In this document: piece after piece, positions 14,729 to 18,899 of the stretch
How the letters are laid out: every line of letters starts with the position of its first letter
Position numbering within the stretch: position 1 is the first letter of the stretch
Assembly: GCA_910586275.1 (NCBI GenBank)
Contig: CAJUIM010000070.1
Span: forward strand, 1-18,899
Length of the DNA: 18,899 nt
Direction of reading: 5' to 3'
From: an uncultured Lachnospiraceae bacterium
GTDB taxonomy: Bacteria; Bacillota; Clostridia; Lachnospirales; Lachnospiraceae
Translations under genes and position numbers: made by a program
The notes under the pieces: model-generated
Told to the model about the DNA's origin: nothing
The model's input: only the letters and a program-made list of their open reading frames with translations
The model's database searches: none

Positions 14729-16117
14729 ATGGAAAAGACAATGGAAAAAATCGTGGCATTGGCAAAGTCAAGGGGATTTGTCTATCCCGGTTCTGAAATC
14801 TACGGAGGGCTTGCAAATACATGGGATTTCGGAAATCTTGGCGTGGAACTGAAAAATAATATTAAAAAGGCATGGTGGCAGAAATTTGTCATGGAAAGCC
14901 CCTACAATGTAGGCGTGGACTGTGCCATTCTTATGAACCCGCAGACTTGGGTGGCCTCGGGGCATTTAGGAAGCTTTTCCGATCCGCTGATGGACTGCAG
15001 GGAATGTCATGAGCGGTTCCGTGCGGACCAGCTGATTGAGCATTATTCGGAGGAGAAGGGACTGGAACTGAACGGCTCCGTGGATGGCTGGAGTCAGGAG
15101 GAGATGAAGAGTTTCATTGAGGAACATCAGATTCCGTGCCCTACCTGCGGGAAACATAATTTTACGGATATCCGTCAATTCAACCTGATGTTCAAGACAT
15201 TCCAGGGTGTGACGGAGGATGCCAAGAATACGGTATACTTAAGGCCGGAGACGGCACAGGGCATTTTTGTCAATTTTAAGAATGTACAGAGAACTTCCAG
15301 GAAAAAGGTTCCTTTCGGCATCTGTCAGGTGGGGAAATCCTTCCGCAACGAGATCACTCCCGGGAATTTTATTTTCCGTGTCAGGGAGTTTGAGCAGATG
15401 GAGATGGAGTTTTTCTGTGAGCCGGATACGGATTTGGAGTGGTTTGCTTATTGGAAAAAGTACTGCATCGATTTTCTGAAAAATCTCGGCATGAAGGAAG
15501 AGGAAATGAGAGTCCGCGACCATGAGAAAGAAGAACTGTCTTTCTACTCCAAAGCCACTACGGACATTGAATTTCTGTTCCCCTTCGGATGGGGAGAACT
15601 TTGGGGGATTGCGGACAGAACGGACTATGACCTGACGCAGCACCAGAATGTATCCGGGCAGGATATGAGTTATTTTGACGATGAGAAGAGGGAAAAATAT
15701 ATCCCTTATGTCATAGAGCCTTCTTTGGGAGTGGAGAGACTGTTTCTGGCAGTGCTTTGCGGCGCTTATGACGAGGAAGATTTGGGTGAGGGAGATATGC
15801 GTACCGTACTGCATTTCCATCCTGCGCTGGCTCCGGTTAAGATCGGGGTACTTCCGCTGTCCAAGAAACTGAGCAAAGGCGCGGAGGAAATCTTCGGCCG
15901 GCTGTCAAAGAAATATAACTGTGAGTTTGACGATAGGGGAAATATCGGAAAGAGATACCGCAGGCAGGATGAAATCGGTACGCCCTTCTGTGTCACTTAC
16001 GATTTTGATTCCGAGACAGACGGGTGCGTGACGGTGCGGTTCCGTGACTCCATGGAACAGGAGAGAGTGGCCATTGACAGTCTGGATGCGTATTTTGCGG
16101 ATAAATTTACTTTTTAA
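14729..16117 (+). CDS. glyS: Glycyl-tRNA synthetase, single-chain dimeric type
   Basis: This 462-residue class II enzyme charges tRNA-Gly with glycine. It is the eukaryote-like alpha2 type (GlyQS), not the alpha2beta2 type. Class II motif 2 is FRNEITPGNFIFRVREFEQ (205-223) and motif 3 is EPSLGVERLFLAVL (330-343). Cys90 and Cys93 (CREC) with Cys137 and Cys140 (CPTC) form a zinc-ribbon insertion typical of Firmicutes GlyRS. The anticodon-binding domain covers about 368-462. AAAGGAG with good spacing supports the ATG at 14729. It lies downstream of recO as in Bacillus, with the small lipoprotein gene between, and 41 bases before alaS. Confidence 0.97.
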   Translation: MEKTMEKIVALAKSRGFVYPGSEIYGGLANTWDFGNLGVELKNNIKKAWWQKFVMESPYNVGVDCAILMNPQTWVASGHLGSFSDPLMDCRECHERFRADQLIEHYSEEKGLELNGSVDGWSQEEMKSFIEEHQIPCPTCGKHNFTDIRQFNLMFKTFQGVTEDAKNTVYLRPETAQGIFVNFKNVQRTSRKKVPFGICQVGKSFRNEITPGNFIFRVREFEQMEMEFFCEPDTDLEWFAYWKKYCIDFLKNLGMKEEEMRVRDHEKEELSFYSKATTDIEFLFPFGWGELWGIADRTDYDLTQHQNVSGQDMSYFDDEKREKYIPYVIEPSLGVERLFLAVLCGAYDEEDLGEGDMRTVLHFHPALAPVKIGVLPLSKKLSKGAEEIFGRLSKKYNCEFDDRGNIGKRYRRQDEIGTPFCVTYDFDSETDGCVTVRFRDSMEQERVAIDSLDAYFADKFTF

Positions 16118-16158
16118 GGCATGTGAAGATATGGGCTACGGGAAGGATTTGGGATAAA

Positions 16159-18798
16159 ATGAAACAATACGGAGTAAACGAACTAAGAAAAATGTTTTTG
16201 GAATTTTTTGAAAGCAAGGGACATCTTGCGATGAAAAGCTTTTCGCTTGTGCCCCATAACGATAATAGCCTGCTTCTCATAAATTCGGGCATGGCGCCGT
16301 TAAAGCCTTATTTTACCGGACAGGAAATACCTCCCAGGAAAAGGGTGACTACCTGTCAGAAATGCATCCGTACACCGGATATTGATAATATAGGGAAAAC
16401 GGCGCGTCACGGCACATTTTTCGAAATGCTGGGGAATTTTTCCTTCGGCGATTATTTCAAGCATGAGGCAATCCGCTGGAGCTGGGAATTTCTGACAGAG
16501 GTAGTGGGTTTGGAGGCGGACAGACTGTATCCTTCGGTTTATCTGGAAGATGATGAGGCTTTCCGCATTTGGCAGGAAGAAATCGGCATTGCGCCGGAAC
16601 GGATTTTCCGTTTTGGGAAAGAAGACAATTTCTGGGAGCATGGTTCCGGCCCCTGCGGCCCCTGTTCCGAAATTTATTACGACCGGGGGGAAAAGTACGG
16701 CTGCGGCAAGCCGGGATGTACGGTAGGCTGTGACTGTGACCGTTATATTGAGGTGTGGAATAATGTATTTACCCAGTTTGACAATGACGGAAAAGGAAAT
16801 TATTCCGAACTGGAGCAGAAGAATATAGATACGGGCATGGGACTGGAACGTCTGGCCACGGTAGTGCAGGACGTGGATTCCATCTTTGACATAGATACCA
16901 TATGTGCGCTGCGCAACCGTGTATGTCAGCTGGCCGGTAAAGAATATAAAGAGAAATATGAGTGGGATGTTTCCATCCGCATTGTGACAGACCATATCCG
17001 TTCGGCCACATTTATGATTTCCGACGGCATCATGCCTTCCAATGAGGGCAGGGGCTATGTACTGAGGCGTATTATCCGCCGGGCGGCAAGGCACGGAAGG
17101 GCTCTCGGAATAGAAGGGCAGTTCCTTGCCAACTTGAGCAATACCGTGATAGAAGGAAACAGGGACGGCTACCCGGAACTGGAAGAGAAGAAAGATTTTA
17201 TCTTTAATGTGCTCACGCAGGAAGAGAGCAAGTTTAATAAGACCATAGATCAGGGGCTGGCAATCCTTGCAGAGATGGAAAACGTGATGGAAAAAGAGGG
17301 GCAGAAGGAACTGGCCGGCGGAGAAGCATTCAAGCTGTACGATACTTACGGATTTCCCATTGACCTGACTAGGGAAATCTTGGGGGAAAAAGGATTTACC
17401 GTGGATGAGGCAGGTTTTGAGGAAGCCATGAAGGAACAGAAGCAAAAGGCACGTTCCGCCCGTAAGGTGACCAATTATATGGGAGCCGACGTGACGGTAT
17501 ACGAGTCCATAGATCCGGCAATCACTACCCGCTTTGTGGGTTATGACCGTTTGGAACATGAATCCCGGATTACAGTGCTGACTACGGAGACGGAATTGGC
17601 AGAGGCATTGGCAGACGGCGACACGGGAACGATTATAGTGGAGGAAACGCCTTTTTATGCCACTATGGGCGGACAGTGTGCGGATCACGGAATCATTTCC
17701 ACGGCAGATGCCGCTTTTGAGGTTATAGATACCGTAAAACTGTTAGGCGGTAAAGTGGGGCATATCGGCAAGGTGACTAAGGGCATGTTCCGCATAGGGG
17801 ATAAGGTGACTCTTACGGTGGATGCCGGAAGACGGGCGGACACATGCAAAAATCATAGTGCCACCCATCTGCTGCAGAAAGCGCTGCGTACCGTACTGGG
17901 CACTCATGTAGAGCAGAAAGGTTCCTATGTGGACGGGGAACGGCTGCGGTTCGACTTCAGCCATTTCTCGGCTATGACGGAGGAAGAGATTGCCCGGACA
18001 GAAGCGATCGTAAATGAAAAGATTGCGGAATCCGTACAGGTGGAAACCAATGAAATGTCCATAGAGGAAGCAAAGAAGAGCGGAGCCATGGCATTGTTCG
18101 GGGAGAAATACGGAGAGACAGTGCGGGTAGTTAAGATGGGGGATTTCTCCGTGGAACTGTGCGGCGGTACTCATGTGACAAATACAGGTGTGATTTCTGC
18201 CTTTAAGATTTTGTCGGAAAGCGGCGTGGCGGCCGGTGTCAGGAGAATCGAGGCCCTGACCGGAAACGGTGTGTTCCGGTATTATGCAGAGTTGGAAAAA
18301 ATCATAGCGGAGGCTGCGAAGGCAGTGAAGACGACACCCGCAGGACTGACGGAACGGCTGGGGCATATGATGACTGAGATTAAAACGCTGCAGGCAGAGA
18401 ATGAGTCGTTAAAGAGCAAGGCCGCAAAAGAGGCTTTGGGCGATGTGACGGATCAGGTGAAGGAAGTCAAAGGCGTGAAGCTGCTGGCGGCAAAAGTAGC
18501 CGGCGTGGATATGAATGGCCTGCGGGATTTGGGCGATCAGCTGAAAGGAAAGCTGGGGGAAGGCGTAATTGTCCTAATATCCGATAAAGACGGAAAAGTA
18601 AATCTGGTGTCCATGGCAACGCAGGAGGCAATGGCAAAGGGTGCCCATGCCGGAAACCTGTTAAAAGGCATTGCATCTTTGGTCGGCGGCGGCGGCGGCG
18701 GACGGCCCAATATGGCGCAGGCAGGAGGCAAGAACCCGGCGGGGATAGACGCTGCTATTGCGGAGACGGTTCAGGTACTGGAAGGGCAGCTGAACTGA
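16159..18798 (+). CDS. alaS: Alanyl-tRNA synthetase
   Basis: This 879-residue enzyme charges tRNA-Ala and hydrolyses mischarged Ser- and Gly-tRNA-Ala. The class II core has motif 2 at RHGTFFEMLGNFSFGDYF (83-100) and motif 3 at GMGLERLA (226-233). The editing site has HSATH (566-570) and CGGTH (668-672), so His566, His570, Cys668 and His672 are the zinc ligands. A coiled coil (about 715-750) leads to the C-Ala/DHHA1 domain with a Gly-rich stretch near 845. The protein is full length. I choose ATG 16159, giving MKQYGVNELRKMF, the canonical AlaRS start, with AAGGA 11 bases and GGGA 4 bases upstream. The GTG at 16123 would add 12 untypical residues. It follows glyS by 41 bases and probably shares its transcript. 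No clear terminator follows its stop. Confidence 0.97.
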   Translation: MKQYGVNELRKMFLEFFESKGHLAMKSFSLVPHNDNSLLLINSGMAPLKPYFTGQEIPPRKRVTTCQKCIRTPDIDNIGKTARHGTFFEMLGNFSFGDYFKHEAIRWSWEFLTEVVGLEADRLYPSVYLEDDEAFRIWQEEIGIAPERIFRFGKEDNFWEHGSGPCGPCSEIYYDRGEKYGCGKPGCTVGCDCDRYIEVWNNVFTQFDNDGKGNYSELEQKNIDTGMGLERLATVVQDVDSIFDIDTICALRNRVCQLAGKEYKEKYEWDVSIRIVTDHIRSATFMISDGIMPSNEGRGYVLRRIIRRAARHGRALGIEGQFLANLSNTVIEGNRDGYPELEEKKDFIFNVLTQEESKFNKTIDQGLAILAEMENVMEKEGQKELAGGEAFKLYDTYGFPIDLTREILGEKGFTVDEAGFEEAMKEQKQKARSARKVTNYMGADVTVYESIDPAITTRFVGYDRLEHESRITVLTTETELAEALADGDTGTIIVEETPFYATMGGQCADHGIISTADAAFEVIDTVKLLGGKVGHIGKVTKGMFRIGDKVTLTVDAGRRADTCKNHSATHLLQKALRTVLGTHVEQKGSYVDGERLRFDFSHFSAMTEEEIARTEAIVNEKIAESVQVETNEMSIEEAKKSGAMALFGEKYGETVRVVKMGDFSVELCGGTHVTNTGVISAFKILSESGVAAGVRRIEALTGNGVFRYYAELEKIIAEAAKAVKTTPAGLTERLGHMMTEIKTLQAENESLKSKAAKEALGDVTDQVKEVKGVKLLAAKVAGVDMNGLRDLGDQLKGKLGEGVIVLISDKDGKVNLVSMATQEAMAKGAHAGNLLKGIASLVGGGGGGRPNMAQAGGKNPAGIDAAIAETVQVLEGQLN

Positions 18799-18812
18799 CC
18801 CGGATGCCATTG

Positions 18813-18851
18813 CGGAAGGAACAGTAACGGTTTGCCGGAATTGATAGTAAC
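18813..18851. repeat. Direct repeat CGGAA-N5-AGTAAC, two copies
   Basis: CGGAA, five bases, then AGTAAC appears at 18813-18828 and again at 18836-18851, a 23-base period. The second copy runs straight into the right terminal repeat. It may be an accessory part of that repeat or chance similarity. Confidence 0.5.
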
Positions 18852-18899
18852 AGTTCAGCCTGAATGTTGTGTTGAGAGGAGGACGCACGGGAGGGATTT
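18847..18899. repeat. Right copy of mirrored terminal inverted repeat
   Basis: It is the inverted partner of 1-53 (44 of 53 matches, 21 of 21 in the inner part). It starts 48 bases after the alaS stop. The copies differ most toward the window edges, so they are related but not identical. Confidence 0.85.

Noticed and set aside
16300..17688. 462-codon open frame on the minus strand
   Set aside because: It is antisense to alaS and has no recognisable domain; long antisense frames are common here because of codon bias.
18680..18706. GGC trinucleotide run as an unstable repeat
   Set aside because: It encodes the glycine-rich stretch expected in the C-terminal domain of alanyl-tRNA synthetase.
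1..18899. Composite transposon or integrated element bounded by inverted repeats
   Set aside because: No transposase or recombinase is present, the cargo is core genes in ancestral order, and the repeats reach the window edges, which fits contig ends better.

Overview
The window is a stretch of core genome from a low-to-mid GC Gram-positive bacterium, most likely a Lachnospiraceae-type clostridium. The evidence is the GGAGG-type ribosome sites, the era - yqzL-like - recO - glyS gene order shared with Firmicutes, a large single-chain acyl-CoA dehydratase activase of the clostridial type, a DUF4349 lipoprotein and an M16C presequence-type peptidase. No rRNA, tRNA, CRISPR array, transposase or phage gene is visible.

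Layout. Positions 1-53 and 18847-18899 are imperfect inverted copies of one repeat, exactly mirrored about the window centre. This suggests the window is a whole contig ending in two copies of a dispersed repeat. Positions 54-244 are AT-rich and hold a good sigma-A promoter, a palindrome over its -10 box and start region, and a 22-bp perfect terminator hairpin. The terminator also closes the leftward activase gene (245-4570, minus strand). A divergent region (4571-4922) carries a minus-strand promoter (TTGCAA-17-TATAAT), two short overlapping leader ORFs, and a weaker plus-strand promoter. From 4923 to the end everything runs rightward: a membrane protein with a rhomboid fold but no catalytic residues and a C-terminal zinc ribbon; a sigma-70-like protein without region 4; an unrecognised 147-aa protein; an M16C metallopeptidase; a 372-bp gap with inverted and tandem repeats; a DUF4349 lipoprotein with a repetitive tail; era; a small YqzL-like gene; recO; a clear promoter; a small lipoprotein; glycyl-tRNA synthetase; and alanyl-tRNA synthetase.

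How the genes fit together. era, yqzL-like, recO and glyS form the conserved Firmicutes ribosome-assembly/repair/translation block, with alaS appended. The lipoprotein between recO and glyS sits behind its own sigma-A-like promoter, which may also serve glyS and alaS, since no T-box leader precedes either synthetase. The rhomboid-like, sigma-like, 147-aa and peptidase genes are closely spaced and probably co-transcribed, but no common pathway can be read from the sequence. I see no complete new system here. The best leads are the region-4-less sigma-like protein, the pseudo-rhomboid with zinc ribbon, the promoter/palindrome/terminator unit at the left end, the leader ORFs of the activase, and the mirrored terminal repeats.
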